DNA from: Sesamum alatum
Lineage: Eukaryota > Streptophyta > Magnoliopsida > Lamiales > Pedaliaceae
Reading direction: 5' to 3'
NCBI GenBank assembly: GCA_034509735.1
Contig: JACGWO010000006.1
Location: 2,805,001-2,869,000 of the forward strand
Length of the DNA stretch: 64,000 nt
Shown here one piece after another: positions 10,891 to 23,115 of the stretch; the first letter of the stretch is position 1; every line of letters begins with the position of its first letter. Below the pieces are notes generated by a model. That model searched no databases and was not told where the DNA came from. It saw nothing but the letters and a program-made list of their open reading frames with translations. Both the position numbers and the translations under genes were made by a program.

Positions 10891-13267
10891 TTATAGTATT
10901 AATTGTGTTCACTATAAGGATGTTTAAAATGGAACCAATAGCAAAATATTATATTCAAAACCACATATTTAACCATCCAAAAAATAGAAGCTAAATAGAT
11001 AGATACTAATATATACATAATAATGCATGGTCTAGACAAAGCTCTAATTTAGTCTTTAGTTAACTTTTTGATAAGTGAATATTAACACCTAAACATTAGG
11101 GATATGCGAGAATTAGCAAAAACAAAATACCCTGTAAATAAATGAGTGTTCGATTCTGACACTGCCCTATCAAGTATATGATTTTCACATTATTGTCATA
11201 TTTCACTAAACTTGCAGATCAACTTAAAATAAGGTGAAAAAAATAAAATATTTTTACTTAAAAGATCATATCATATGAGTATAATATTGTATTTACACAG
11301 TATTATTCATATCATTTAATATTTTATACTATGATCAAACAAATCTAAACTTTATATAAGAAAATTCGTCAACAAAGAAATACGTATTTATGTCGCTCAT
11401 AATTCATATTTATCTCCAATTGATTTATTAATGATTTATCGCAGGTCAAACATATCTTTTATGATCAAACTGTTGGAAAAAGTTTTCAATCAATCGTAGT
11501 ACAATTTTGAAAATATAATCTGATTTTTAACAAACATTTTTGTAAACCAAATTCGCAAATCAAACATGTTGGAACAAACAGTAAATCAGTTACATATGTT
11601 GATTTAATAGAAATGTAAATCGGAAACTTACAAAGAGAGTTGTATCCTAACAATTCTAGGTTCAAAGCGTAAAAACCAACCGAATCACATAATTACTTTG
11701 TTTGTCTTGAAAAAAATATACATCACTTATTTTTGTACACCGGATACTACACAACTTCTTTCAAAATAAGACCGTTCCCGTTCTTACAGTACTGCACTGT
11801 ATCGAAGAACACCTAAAATAATATTCAATCACCTTTGTTAGAAACTGAGCTCAAAGCTAGAATTTTAGAGAGATAACTCAAAATGTGTTGTTCTGTTGTG
11901 TTTTCAAGTTGTATTGTTCAGCCTTTTACAGGCAAGGCACCACCACCACCACCATTCATTGCAGCATTAAACCCCATAAACTAGCCATTAAAATAGAATT
12001 AAGACTGGAATTAAAATTGAATTAAAACTGCATTAAATTAGGTAAAAAACGGACCAAAAAAGTCAGCTATTTAAAGCTAGTTTTTGATTGAATAATTTTA
12101 AAACCAATTTTCTATTTTAATCCCGATAAAATTAAATAATTTTTGCTGCAAAAATATATATGCTGAGACATTCACTCGCCGTCTGAAGCCAAAGCTGGGC
12201 TGGGTCGGGATGAGCGGGTAGCAACAGCGCTTGTGTGGGGCAACCCTATGTTCACTCCATAACACTTCAAACATCACTTGAACTTTAGACTTAATATAAG
12301 GAGTTTCTGTAATACATAATCTTTCAATGTAGGACAATAATGAGTGTAAAAATATTCATCCTCACATCCACCTTATATACACATCAAGGCCCAACTCTTT
12401 CCCATCATATTCCTATGCGGGACAAATACACTTCCTCTAATTTCCACTATATCTAATTTATGGATCCACCATGTAATGACATCCATATTCCAGACTAAAT
12501 ATTGTTATAAATTAGCAACATATCATGCCAATTACAACACAAACTACCTTTATATATCTTCATACGCGTCAATGCACGTGATGAGACACATCTTCACCCT
12601 TATAAGGGTAATTTGATAATAAAATATTTGTTTCGCCTGTAATAAATCATTAGTAAGTCAATTGGGGGTAAATATAAATTTTTATTTATTTATTTGCTAA
12701 ATCAGTAAATTTCGTGAACGTTATCTAATGAAGTGATTTATTTGTTGGACGGAACAAACACTAGGAATACTATATATAATTTTTTACATCATAAAAATTT
12801 TACGTATAATTATATCAAATTTTAAGAAGCACGATGTAATTATCCCTTAAAAGAATATATATAAGGGATATGGGAAATGCCTAGTTCTTTCCTTGTTTGA
12901 TCACATCCACAAAAATAACTAAGTAAGATTTTATATTTCAATTTAATACTTAATCTTATGCATTATGTAACACACGTTTTGTGAATGTATAAATGTTTTT
13001 TAAATATAAATTAAAAATTATTTGTATACACATAATGTATATGTAATAATATATAATAATAACGGAATACAATATGATATATGGAGAGAAGATTTGATGT
13101 GACAAATTGCAAGTTGATTGACGTTATGCGATTGATTGAATATAATAAGATTAAATAAATTAAAAGATGTATGTATAAATTTGTGATATTAATTAATAAT
13201 TGTAAGGAATAATTATGTTTGCACTCATGATTTATGATGTATTTACACAAATTATTTTATTTTTTTA
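10891..13267. other. AT-rich intergenic DNA with a decayed LTR-like patch
   Basis: No supportable gene. At 12140-12340, read on the minus strand, CCTACATTGAAAG is followed by TCCTTATAT. Next come a conserved-looking TTCAAGTGATGTTTGAAGTG and CCCACACAAGCG. This looks like a decayed retroelement LTR rather than the open frame that overlaps it. The rest is AT-rich DNA with short A/T runs. Confidence 0.35.
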
Positions 13268-13699
13268 GGGTAAATTACAGCTACCCTCTTCTGGAATTTG
13301 GCATAATTATAAATACTCTTCATTGTTTGAAAAATTACAAATACCCTAAGGTTTGTAACCATCTAACAAATAATTCATTTTCTATCCATTTTATGGGTGA
13401 ATGGACCAAAATGCTCTTATACAAACTGAATTATTCTTATTTTTTTTTATATTTTTTGGACTATAATGTGCACGGAGAGGTTTCTTAAGTTTTTTTTTTT
13501 TTTACACAGAGGAGCAATAATGCAATTTGCTTCGGTTGATTTTTTTCTATAATTCTAACTAAAAATTCAAGGGCAAAATGGTCAATTTTAAGCCTTTGGT
13601 TAAAAATTACAAACCTCAAGGGGTATTTATAATTTTTCAAACAACAAGAGGATATTTGTAATTATGTCAAACCTCAGAAGAGGTGGCTGTAATTTACTC
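13268..13699. mobile_element. Foldback MITE, GGGTAAATTAC family
   Basis: Left arm GGGTAAATTACAGCTACC pairs with the right arm ending GGTGGCTGTAATTTACTC. Long internal inverted repeats include AATTACAAATACCC against GGGTATTTATAATTTTTC. It is the same family as 63046-63471, where the 9-bp target duplication is perfect. Here the flanks are T-rich and the duplication cannot be fixed. Confidence 0.75.
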
Positions 13700-14329
13700 T
13701 TTCTTTTTTTATAATTATAGAAATCATCATTGACGGTCAAAACGTAGGTGTAGTTTAAATAATGATTTGGCAATTCTAAGAGTGTATGTGTAATTTTCAA
13801 AAAGCACGGATGGTTTGTACAAATGATGTTGATATTTTTTGTGGGTGTATCTATAATTTTCAAAAGATAAATAATTTGTATAAATAGATCATAAGTTAGG
13901 GGATGTAAATGAAATTAATAATTATATTTTTTATTGATTTAGAATTAATGTTACTAATAACATATCAAAGTATTATGAAAAAAAATATTATTAGTTTATA
14001 AATTTAATGAATGAATAAATTTTATATGTATGTAGACATATAAACAAAATAATGATTGAGATGAGAATGACAGAATAATATTTTCAATGAGAATACATAT
14101 AAATAAAAATATTTTCACCTTTAAATTAAACCAAACAAGGCTTAATAAAACAACAATCCAAATATTTTATTATAATATTATATTACGTTGTAGGCGGATA
14201 AAATTTATTGTCAATTATTTATTGACATGTGCTATATATTTTTTCATCAATTTTATATTTTATAAAATAAAATATTTATTGATGGATAAAATCAAATATT
14301 GCCATGTATGGTATTGAAGTATTTAAGGC

Positions 14330-15050
14330 AATTTAAATTTTGCCTTACCAACAAAAAAAGCAAATACCAATGATTTGGTAATTCTAGATCACATATTGTG
14401 ATTAGGAAACAAGTGTCAAACAAATCATGAAGGGCCACTCAAATCGCGCCACATCATCAAGTAAATATGGCAAAGTCTTTCACCCTACAACTATAAATAG
14501 GGGTGCTTGTCCAGTAATTGAGGGACACACAAACAATTGAAGACAATTGAAGGCACAAGCAAGAGACCATTCAAGAAGTCTCGAATCCTCTCAAGTGCAA
14601 ATCAAGGAAGATCCACGGCGTTCAAGGCAAAAGTCAAGACGTTCGTCGTGAAAATCATCCAAATCCAACGTTTGATTCGAGAACAAGTCAAAGGACCCGC
14701 AAATTAATGTTATCAAAGCACAAATCCACCTTGAGGAAAGATCAAAGTTTCAATTCCACCAAGAGATACAGAAAGTTCAAGTCAAGTCTTCCAAAAATAT
14801 AGCATTTAATTCGAGAATAAGTCAAAAGACCCCCTAATTAACGTTATTGAAGATCTAAATAAACATCAAAGGAGATCAAAAAGTCAAGTTCCGCCTTCGA
14901 AGTTGCCGAAATTGAAGATTGTGAAGAATCAAAGGCTTAAACTAGAGATTTCGCACCCACAAGGTATTTGATTAAATTCAAAATCATTTGTAATATTTTT
15001 CTTGTTTCAATAAATTCATAAACACGAAATTTGCATTACATACGTCTTGT
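14330..15050 (+). repeat. LTR-like non-coding repeat with TATA box
   Basis: A strong TATA box (CTATAAATAGGGG, TATAAATA at 14492-14499) is followed by about 450 bp of CAAG-rich, non-coding sequence. AATAAA (15009-15014) then lies shortly before the drop into AT-rich DNA. This promoter to poly-A layout resembles an LTR. No TG...CA ends with target duplication, primer binding site or retroelement gene were found, so the class is open. Confidence 0.35.
14678..14905 (+). repeat. Imperfect direct repeat, about 134-bp period
   Basis: ATTCGAGAACAAGTCAAAGG with a following ATTAATGTTATCAAAG (from 14678) recurs as ATTCGAGAATAAGTCAAAAG with ATTAACGTTATTGAAG (from 14812). The two units differ by scattered substitutions. 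They lie downstream of the TATA box at 14492. Confidence 0.7.
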
Positions 15051-15065
15051 ATTTTGTTTTAAATA

Positions 15066-15325
15066 TATGTGGGATAATTACATTTACCTTCCATATTCTA
15101 TGGTTTATTTATAAAAACTATCCCTATCTTTTACATAATTATAGAAATAACTTAATTTGTGTAATGATTTGACGTTTTGGGGGTGTATGTAATTTTAAAA
15201 AAACATAGGTGTTTTTTGTAAATGATGTCAACTTTGCTGATGGTATGTGTACTTTTTCAAACGGTAGACGTGTTTTGTATAAATACACCATAGATCGGAG
15301 GTGTAAATATAATTATTTTATATAT
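15066..15325. repeat. Degenerate MITE, GGATAATTA family
   Basis: Begins GGGATAATTACATTTACC and runs through TATGGTTTATTTATAAAAAC to a right arm ending AGGTGTAAATATAATTATT. Internal words match the copies at 49050-49325, 44096-44370 and 55520-55760. The ends are worn and no target duplication was fixed. Confidence 0.5.
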
Positions 15326-15342
15326 ATTGTGCGTATAAAATT

Positions 15343-16584
15343 GGGAAAAATGCATCCCACCCCCAGTGTTATTCGAAAAGAGCAATTTACCCCCTTGTGT
15401 AAAAAAAAAAAAGCAATTTACCCGCTCGTGTTTTCACAAATGAAGCAAAATACCCCCCTCATGCGATAGGTGCAATACACGCGCTCTATGTGCGACTTTG
15501 ATTAAATTTCAGCTATAAATGATATTTATGCCCTTAATTTTGGACCGTTAGATCATGTTTGATATATATATTAACGATGGAGATTTGATGAACAAATCAA
15601 TGGCTTAGATCTTTCTTTATTTAGATCAACGGTTCATATTTATATATAAAATCAATGGTCCATATCCATTTGAATTAGATCAATGTTACACAAGTTATAA
15701 ATATAAATTATAAATTATATATATACATATAATATAAATAAAAAAAATTGAAAATATTGAAATAATTATTTTACAAAATTATATAAATTATACATATATA
15801 CAGAATAATAAACAAAAAAAAATTAAAAATACAGGGGAGGCGCAAGCGCCGGCGACGAGAGGGAAGGGGGCAGGCGACGACGGCGGGGATATGGGAGGGG
15901 AAGGGGACGGGATCGGGGTCTGGATCTGGGGGAGGAGAAGGGGCAACACGCGACGGGAAAGCAAAGTGATGGGGGCGGCTGGAAAGGGGCAGCGCGGGCG
16001 CGGCTGGGGAAGGAGGGGGAGGGGGAAGCAGGCGGTGGGTGGTCGGCGGACGAGGAGAAAGAGAGGGTTTTTTTCGCGGTGGAGGAGGTGGTGATGGCGG
16101 CGGGTGGAGGGGGGAGAAGGGTTGTCTTTTGGGCCGACGACAGAGGAGGCGGCGGCCCGCGGGGGAGGGAAAGCAGCCGGCCTACACCGGCGACGGGGAG
16201 GGCGGCGTCCAGTGGGTGGGGGAGAGCTGCTGTATGTATATATATATTACATGTATATACTATATATAAATATATTATACATATTTGTATATATATTATT
16301 CATAATATTTAGAAAAAAAATATATTTTTTATATAATATATATATATATATAGATTGAATCTGGACCGATCATCTATATGAATGAGATCCAACGGTTCTA
16401 AATAAGCATAAAAATAAAAAAAAATGAAAAAAAAATTAAAAATGGCGCGTGTGTTACACCACTCACGTGAGGGGGTATTTTGCTTCATTTATGAAAACAC
16501 AAAGGGGTAAATTGCTTATTTTTTTTACACAAGGGGGTAAATTGCTCTTTTCGAATAACATAGACGGTAAATTGCATTTTACCC
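15343..16584. mobile_element. Pack-MULE-like element with GC-rich core
   Basis: The inverted arms are extensive: AGAGCAATTTACCCCCTTGT on the left answers GTAAATTGCTCTTTTCG on the right, and AAGCAAAATACCCCCC answers GGGGGTATTTTGCTTC. The termini are GGGAAAAATGC and TAAATTGCATTTTACCC. Flanking repeats GTATAAAATT (15333-15342) and GCATAAAATT (16585-16594) agree at 9 of 10 positions, a target duplication of Mutator length. Between the arms, about 15832-16235 is an abrupt GC-rich, purine-skewed insert (GGGGAGG words) unlike anything nearby. MULEs are known to carry GC-rich host fragments. The frames over the core are arginine/glycine-rich low-complexity translations and I do not call a gene. Confidence 0.6.
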
Positions 16585-16964
16585 GCATAAAATTTGTATT
16601 ATTTTTTTAAATTATTTTATAGTAGAAGATTTGATCAACATATTTAGTTCGAAAAAGGAGGAGAGAAACAAGTTGTGAAGATCTATTCAACAGTAAACAG
16701 ATCCGTTTTTCTTAATTTCGCTCATCATTATCTATATTTCGAATTAGCTGATATTAAAATTAAAACAGAATTAATGTTCTCTGATTTATAGCGTACAACC
16801 GTTTGATGAAATCACTACAGTAGTGTCTGCGTGTGCCGCCAGCCCACTGTATTCTACAGAGCTTTTTTCCAGTCCAGAAAGTGGAAGAGAAAGAATTCCC
16901 ACACAAAATATATATATATATATAGATGTAGACATTTTTGAAATTGTATATATAGATGTAGGCT

Positions 16965-16966
<2 letters not shown>
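16585..16966. other. Putative promoter region of the PUF gene
   Basis: No gene. AT-rich sequence precedes the (GA)n tract and the first coding exon at 17464. A (TA)n run at about 16908-16925 is the nearest TATA-like sequence, but I cannot fix a start of transcription. Confidence 0.3.

Positions 16967-16995
<29 letters not shown>
16967..16995. repeat. (GA)n microsatellite in the likely PUF 5' leader
   Basis: About 14 GA units lie some 470 bp before the start codon of the PUF gene. GA/CT tracts are common in plant 5' leaders. Confidence 0.8.
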
Positions 16996-16997
<2 letters not shown>

Positions 16998-17463
16998 TCT
17001 GATCCTTGTGTTCATCTTTATGGTGTGAGGCTGGGCCAGTGTGTGTAGTGTGTGTTTCTTGTGTAAGAGTATTTTTGTATCATGTAAACCATATATATGT
17101 AATCCCAATTCCCACTCATCTTTGCATGCTTCACCAACTATTTTTGTTTTCTACACAGAAAACCCAGAACCCGAATTTGATAAGAAGAGGGATGTAGGTA
17201 TTTTTTTTTCTTTTGAAATTTCACCATCCGCAACCCCATTTCCATGTTTATCACTAGGAGTTTTGGTGTTTTGAGACCAGCCCAGATGCTGAAAAAGTGT
17301 GATCTCTAGTGGGTTCTTGTTAGTTTGTGTTCTTCCGATCGGTTCGTTTTGATTCTTGCATTAGTTTTTGTTGTGAAATCTGCGGTGTTTATTGTATCTT
17401 TTCTCTCGGGTGTTTTTTTTTTGTTGTTGTTTGTTGAAGATTGAGAAGAGGAGTGAAGAAAAC

Positions 17464-20400
17464 ATGAAGGATGATGATGAGTTGGAAATGTTACTGGGTG
17501 AGATCCCTCATGCAACATCATCTTTGAATCTTCAATACATACTTAACAATGGCCATCATCATCATCATCACCATCACCATCACCATCACAACAATCTCGT
17601 TGATCATGGTTATGGTCATGCGTCATGTGTGACCCAAAGCATGAATGGTCATGGCCAGGGTAATAATGTTCATGGTATGTGTGGTGATGAGTATATGAAG
17701 CACAAGTATGCATGTACATCATCATCCCCTGTCAGTGGATTTTCAGTACAATCAGATGGTTCTTCATCTAGTTTGTTCTCAAGTGGTGGGCGTTCATTTT
17801 CTGATATTGGATCACCAACCCCACCTCAATTTGAAGATTTCAAATCCCATTTGATTTCTGGGAATGGGTTTTGTTTGGATTTCAAGAAGGCTAATGAGAG
17901 CAATTTGGTTGATGCTTTCAATTTGTCTCGGAATTTTAGTAAAATGTACATTGGTGATGAGCAGGAGGGTTTTTCGGTAGCTCCATACGGTATCCAATGC
18001 CATGATCAATCTCTCAATGGGGCTAGGGGGATGAGTTTTGATAAATATAGAGCATCTGATAATTATAGGAAGGATCTTGCAGATTGGGGAGGGATCCATC
18101 TCTCTGTTCCGATAAGACCTATGAATTTCGAGGGGCAGGTTGGTTTATTGGGATCGTGTTATTCCCCGAGTCAATCAGACAGAATGTTTTCTCGGTCGGA
18201 TCTTGGAAACTCTGCTCACAGTCCTCAGTTTTATAGATGTAATGTGTCAGCTAGCAACAATTTTCCAATGGGATTTAGCGTGTCGAATGTCTCATCCTCT
18301 ATTGATAATTCATCAGCTGGTGGAACTTTGTTCCATCCATCACGAAACGGGATGAACATGACTGAGTCTGGGCATTCTTTGTATTCACCTAATGTGGTCC
18401 GGTTGGCGCAGCTGATGCCTCATTACAATGAAGAAAATTTTCTTCATTACCAGCCACCGGTGCCTAATGGAAGAGACAAAGTTCCTTTGTGTGCAGGAGT
18501 GCCTCAAGTGAGTGTTGAACCCTTTACTAGGGAGGATAGTTTATTCCTTCAGGGGAAAGGTTTTAATTACGGGATGACCCGACATGCACGTCCGAGGGGA
18601 CAGAATACGAGGAGTTTTCATCATGGGAGTGGTTCGGGCAAGACTCAAGAAAAGGGGTCACAGCTAGATGGCCATCGCCATAATGCTGCAGTACAGGACT
18701 GTAGCCAGAGTCCCAAGATGTATTGCCCTCACGTCCTGCCGTCAACATGTAGCTCCCTTGCAGAAGCACGAGGACACATATATCACATAGCAAAGGATCA
18801 ACATGGTTGCCGATTCTTGCAAAGGATGTTTGATGAAGGAACTTCTCTAGATGTGCAGATAATATTCAATGAAATAATTGATCATGCAGCTGAACTTATG
18901 ATGAATCCATTCGGAAACTATCTCATGCAAAAACTGCTAGAAGTGTGCAATGAAGAGCATAGAATGTTCATACTGCTCAGGGTAACTGAGGAACCAGGGG
19001 AGCTAGTTAGGATCTCTCTGAATACGCATGGGTACGTTCGTCAGATACTTGCTTAACTGTATTAACCCGCTGGTCTACTGAACAAATTTATCCTTCTTGT
19101 ATCAGCACTAGAGTGGTTCAGAAGTTGGTCGAGACACTTAAAACTACGCAGCAAATTTCGCTAGTTATTTCAGCCCTTGAACCAGGATTTCTTGCCCTCA
19201 TCAAAGATTTAAACGGCAATCACGTTATTCAGAGGTGCTTGCAATGCTTTACTAGTGAAGACAGTAAGGTAATTTCTCTTATAAATCGTAATTGAGCATA
19301 AGAGGTTCTTGGTGGTACAGTATGCCTATCTACCGTTTTATCATATTGCTTGTATTGCTCAATGTTCTCTTAAATACATATCATTGTTGAGCATCGTCTC
19401 AGATTGATCCGATCCCAATTGTCCCGTAATGTTTCTCAGTAATTATAAGTTGTTAATGTGGATAGAGAATTCATATTCAGTTGGCAAATAGAAAATTTTG
19501 TAGCCAGAGTTCTCTTCATTAGCACAGTGAACAGATTTTGCATTTTGTACTTTAAGCTGTTCAGAGTTATCTCACCATATAATTCTATTTTTAGTTCATC
19601 TTTGTTGCTGCTGCCAAGTATTGTGTTGATATCGCAACACATCAGCATGGATGCTGTGTTCTACAACGATGCATCAGCCGTTCAACTGGGGAACATCGCG
19701 AAAATTTGGTTGCTGAGATTTCAGCAAATGGACTTCTGCTTGCTCAAGATGCATTTGGGTAACCAAATTTCTGCATGTTAGCCATTTTTGTGCTGTACTC
19801 TGTTCTCTTTTTGGCTGCAAAATGGTTACAGTTTATCGCAAGAGATTGACCTCTATACTTCCAACCCGAAATTTGTAATTTACATCATGCAGAACATTTT
19901 ACAACATATTTATAAGGTATATTACATTTTGCGACCTGAACTATGCTCATTTTTTACACTTTGCCATCTAAAACTTTTTTTGTGTACAATCTCAACTTTG
20001 AGAAATTCGCAAGTTACCATATATGATCGTATTCCGGTCAAATTTTCTGGCGGAAAAACATCACATACAGTGCACATGTGATATTTAAGGGCAATGTGAT
20101 GTTCAGATGAGATGTTGTGCACTGCATGTGATGTTTTTCCGGCAGAAAATTTGATTGAGAAACGTTCATATATGGTAACTTGCAAATTTCACAAAGTTGA
20201 GATGGTAAGTTGACACCAAAAAAAAAAAAAGCTGGAAAAATGTAAAAACGAGCATAGATCGGTAGCAAAATGTAATATACCCTATTTTATATATGATGAC
20301 AAAAACAAGATTTTATCCTTTGCATTTACTGATTGGAATTATTGTTCTCCCTGTGAAATTTTGGAATCTTGTAGTGTTAACAAGGCTGGAATCTGAAATT

Positions 20401-21547
20401 CAAAGCTTTGTTTCTCATCTTTGCTGATAACTTGGAAAATTATATGCAAACCAACTCTGCGGAGTGAGCAGTCAATTGTAATTTAGTGATTGTGGTCCTT
20501 ATCTCTTCTGTTCCTTTCTACTTCTGGATTATCATGTGGTGTTGATAACACTTGGATTGTTTTTTATTGCTGTCACTTTAATTCTTGTACCCGGTGGTTT
20601 CCCGATTCTTGAAGTTTTCTTTACATTGTTATCACACTTCCTGAAAGTTGAATAGAATTCTGAATGCAGAAACTATGTCGTTCAGTTTGTTTTGGGGCTT
20701 AAGATCCCATGTGCCATGTCCAAGTTGACATCTCAGTTTGAGGGAAACTATGTGCATCTCTCTACACAAAAGTTCAGTAGCCATGTGGTGGAAAAGTGTC
20801 TTGTGGTATGCAATGAAGAAGCGCGGTCAAAGATCATCCATGAACTGCTCTCTGCTACTTACTTTGATCGGTTGCTTCAGGACCCACATGCAAATTATGT
20901 CGTTCAAACAGCTCTCCGTGTTTCTGAGGTACTCTTATTCAATCGTCTCCTATTTGGTTTTGCTTCGTATTTCAGGAATTTCTTATTCTATTTGAGCCGT
21001 GGATGACCTCATACGCAGCTCTTCCCTTTATGGTGAAAACCACCCTTATGTGGATTAAAGACAATGATGATATTGCCACGACGATTCTTGTCAATCAAAC
21101 ATTTTTTAATAAAACATGAAATCAAACATGATGAATGATTGTCCCAAGGTTATGCTGTTAGAGATGAGAATCATTTAATATTCAATATTTCTAACACGCC
21201 TTCTCATGTGCACGCAGTATCCTATTCACAGAACCAAGCACGTGAAACACATCTTAAAAAATGTTTGATGATGAAACTCAAATTCAGGACCTCTCATCTG
21301 GCTTAGTTTGGATACCATGTTGAACAAAACCTCCTTCTTTAAAAGTTTTAAGTTGTTAGAGGGATTCATTTACTTTTCCAAGAATTGCATTATCTCCTCA
21401 CCGTGCCAGAATTTGCTGATTCGTCGATCTTGAAATCAGGGCCGTCTCCATAATTCGTTGGTCGCTGCTATCGAGTCCTACAAGGCGATCTCAAGAAACA
21501 GTCCCTATTCCAAGAGGATTTTCTCTCACAAGCTTCTCAAGAGGTGA
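17464..21547 (+). CDS. Pumilio/PUF-domain RNA-binding protein (APUM7-12 type)
   Basis: Cytoplasmic post-transcriptional repressor that binds UGUA-type sites in 3' UTRs. Coding exons are 17464-19031, 19106-19268, 19595-19758, 20670-20928 and 21440-21547, all with GT/AG edges, giving 753 residues. The N-terminus MKDDDELEMLLGEIPHATS matches the APUM7-12 group. It is followed by about a dozen consecutive His codons (17554-17589). A long low-complexity region leads to a C-terminal eight-repeat PUF domain starting at LAEARGHIYHIAKDQHG. Repeat contact triplets are CR..Q, NY..Q, TR..Q, NH..Q, CC..Q, NY..Q, SH..E and NY..Q. Repeats 6-8 keep the code for UGU. The C-terminus SPYSKRIFSHKLLKR is typical. 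The frame reads past the first donor to a stop at 19054-19056, but that is intron. Intron 3 (911 bp) contains a MITE. Confidence 0.92.
19916..20282. mobile_element. Foldback MITE in intron 3 of the PUF gene
   Basis: Left arm GGTATATTACATTTTGC and right arm GCAAAATGTAATATACC are near-perfect inverses. The inner arms also pair: AAGTTACCATATATGA with TCATATATGGTAACTTGC, and CTGGCGGAAAAACATCACAT with ATGTGATGTTTTTCCGGCAG. The flanking TATTTATAA and TATTTTATA suggest a slipped 9-bp duplication. It makes up 40% of the intron. Confidence 0.75.
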
Positions 21548-22368
21548 TCGATCCACTGTCTTTGTTCTGGTAAGTATATGTTGTTGTTCTCAGCTCACTC
21601 TGCCGTTTGCCTCCCCGGCCGGCTCTACATAAGGCGACTTGCCTTTCGTCGTGTTCATGCTTCAAATTCTGCTCGCAAACTCTGCTTCTAGTCCCTTGAA
21701 ACGTTGAAATGCAGTGTACTATTGCTTTTTGTTGTCGATGTATCGCCCAGAATAACGTTTTTATCTCCTTGCTCGTGCGATTTTTACCGTTCGACTGTAC
21801 AATATATATAGGCAGGATTCTTGTCTTGCAGCATTGTATCAGAGCAGAATTGGATATCACTCAATCTAATCTGTCTCTTTTTTCAGCATTGGTTAGTGTT
21901 TAAAAATGCACTTTCTTAGAAACGCATGAAGTACAAGTAGCGCTTTCTGTTGCTACTATTTGTTGTCATTACTTGCATTCATCATTAATAATTAATTATG
22001 TATAATGACAACTTAAACACAATCTTATCATTATTAATTTTTGGTTATCATCATAGATTTCGAAAAATAAGTCGGGAATTTCTTACTTCATCTAAATAAA
22101 CTCATTAGCTCCTAATATCTTATTTTTGAATTTGAATTATAATAAGCTCGTTATTTACAAAAACATATCAAACAGTACTTTGTAATATTTTATAAGGTCT
22201 AAAACAATTTATAAGATACGCTTTTTATTTCACGGCTAAACTAAGACTCATTTTTATTACTTATTTTAAAAATTGATCAAAATTGATTCCTCAATTTTGT
22301 TGAAACTCGAATCTGTTATCTTTCTTTTACAGTAGTAAGATATCATTATTGAATACTAAAAATTAATA
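21548..22368. other. PUF 3' flank, no gene seen
   Basis: Contains the likely 3' UTR of the PUF gene and AT-rich intergenic DNA. Short open frames overlapping it on both strands show no family resemblance. Confidence 0.4.
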
Positions 22369-22603
22369 GGGTAAATTACAACAGACTCTTCTGAAGTTTC
22401 CCACAATTATAAACTCTCTCTCGTTATTTGAAAAGTTACAAACACCATCCTGGAAGTAACGGACGTCTAACAAATATCACCGTTGCAATGAGCTATCACG
22501 AGGAAGTATTTATTTAACAACTACTAATTTAAGATAATATTTGAATTTTTCAAAAAACGAGTGTATATTTATAGTTATGACAACCAACCCGTTGTATTTA
22601 CCC
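22369..22603. mobile_element. Foldback MITE, GGGTAAATTAC family
   Basis: Left end GGGTAAATTACAACAGAC and right end ACCCGTTGTATTTACCC with internal inverted arms (AATTATAAACTC...). Flanks AAATTAATA and AAATTTAAA agree at 7 of 9 positions, a worn Mutator-length duplication. Confidence 0.65.
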
Positions 22604-22709
22604 AAATTTAAAATGAAAATAGAAACCAAACATGGCCTAATTTTTTCGAAATGGGTCGGTATTTGGATAACGTAGGGACAAAGTTTCTGTTAGTCCTAAT
22701 TCTTTTTTA

Positions 22710-23115
22710 ATTGGATGAATTGCAATAATGTCCTAGTTTCGATATAATTATGAATACTTTTTGTTGTTTAAAAAATTATAAATATTTTCTTGAGATTTAT
22801 AATTTTTAACCAGGAATCTGAACTGATCCATTTTATCCCTGATTTTTTAGATTATAGAAAAATTAACCGAGACAAATTACATTATTGATCTCTATGTAAA
22901 AAAACGTAATAAACCTCTTCCTGCGCATTTTTGTCCAACAAAATTTAAAATTTTTTAAACGATACTTCAATTTGCATAAGGGCATTTTGATCAGTTCACC
23001 AATAAAAATAAATAAAAATAAATTATTTGTTAGATGAATACAAACTTTCAACGAATATTTTTAATTTTTAAAATAATAAAAAAATATTCGTAATTATATC
23101 ATAATTTAAAAAATG
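22710..23115. repeat. Degenerate relative of the GGGTAAATTAC MITE family
   Basis: The family word order (GCAATAATGTCC, AATTATGAATAC, GTTGTTTAAAAAATTATAAAT, GAGATTTATAATTTTTAACC) can be followed through the copy. The right half is an AT-eroded mirror (TTGTTAGATGAATACAAACTTTC, ATAAAAAAATATTCGTAATTA). The termini are lost. Confidence 0.5.

Noticed and set aside
15891..16358. Overlapping Arg/Gly-rich open frames
   Set aside because: Low-complexity translation of the GC-rich, purine-skewed core. All three frames are open and none resembles a protein family.
17392..17463. In-frame upstream extension of the PUF reading frame
   Set aside because: It lacks an ATG and is T-rich. The family N-terminus MKDDDELEMLLGEIP starts exactly at 17464.
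19032..19056. PUF frame reading on past exon 1 to a stop
   Set aside because: GT donor after CATGG and the exact continuation TRVVQKLVETLKT at 19106 show this is intron.
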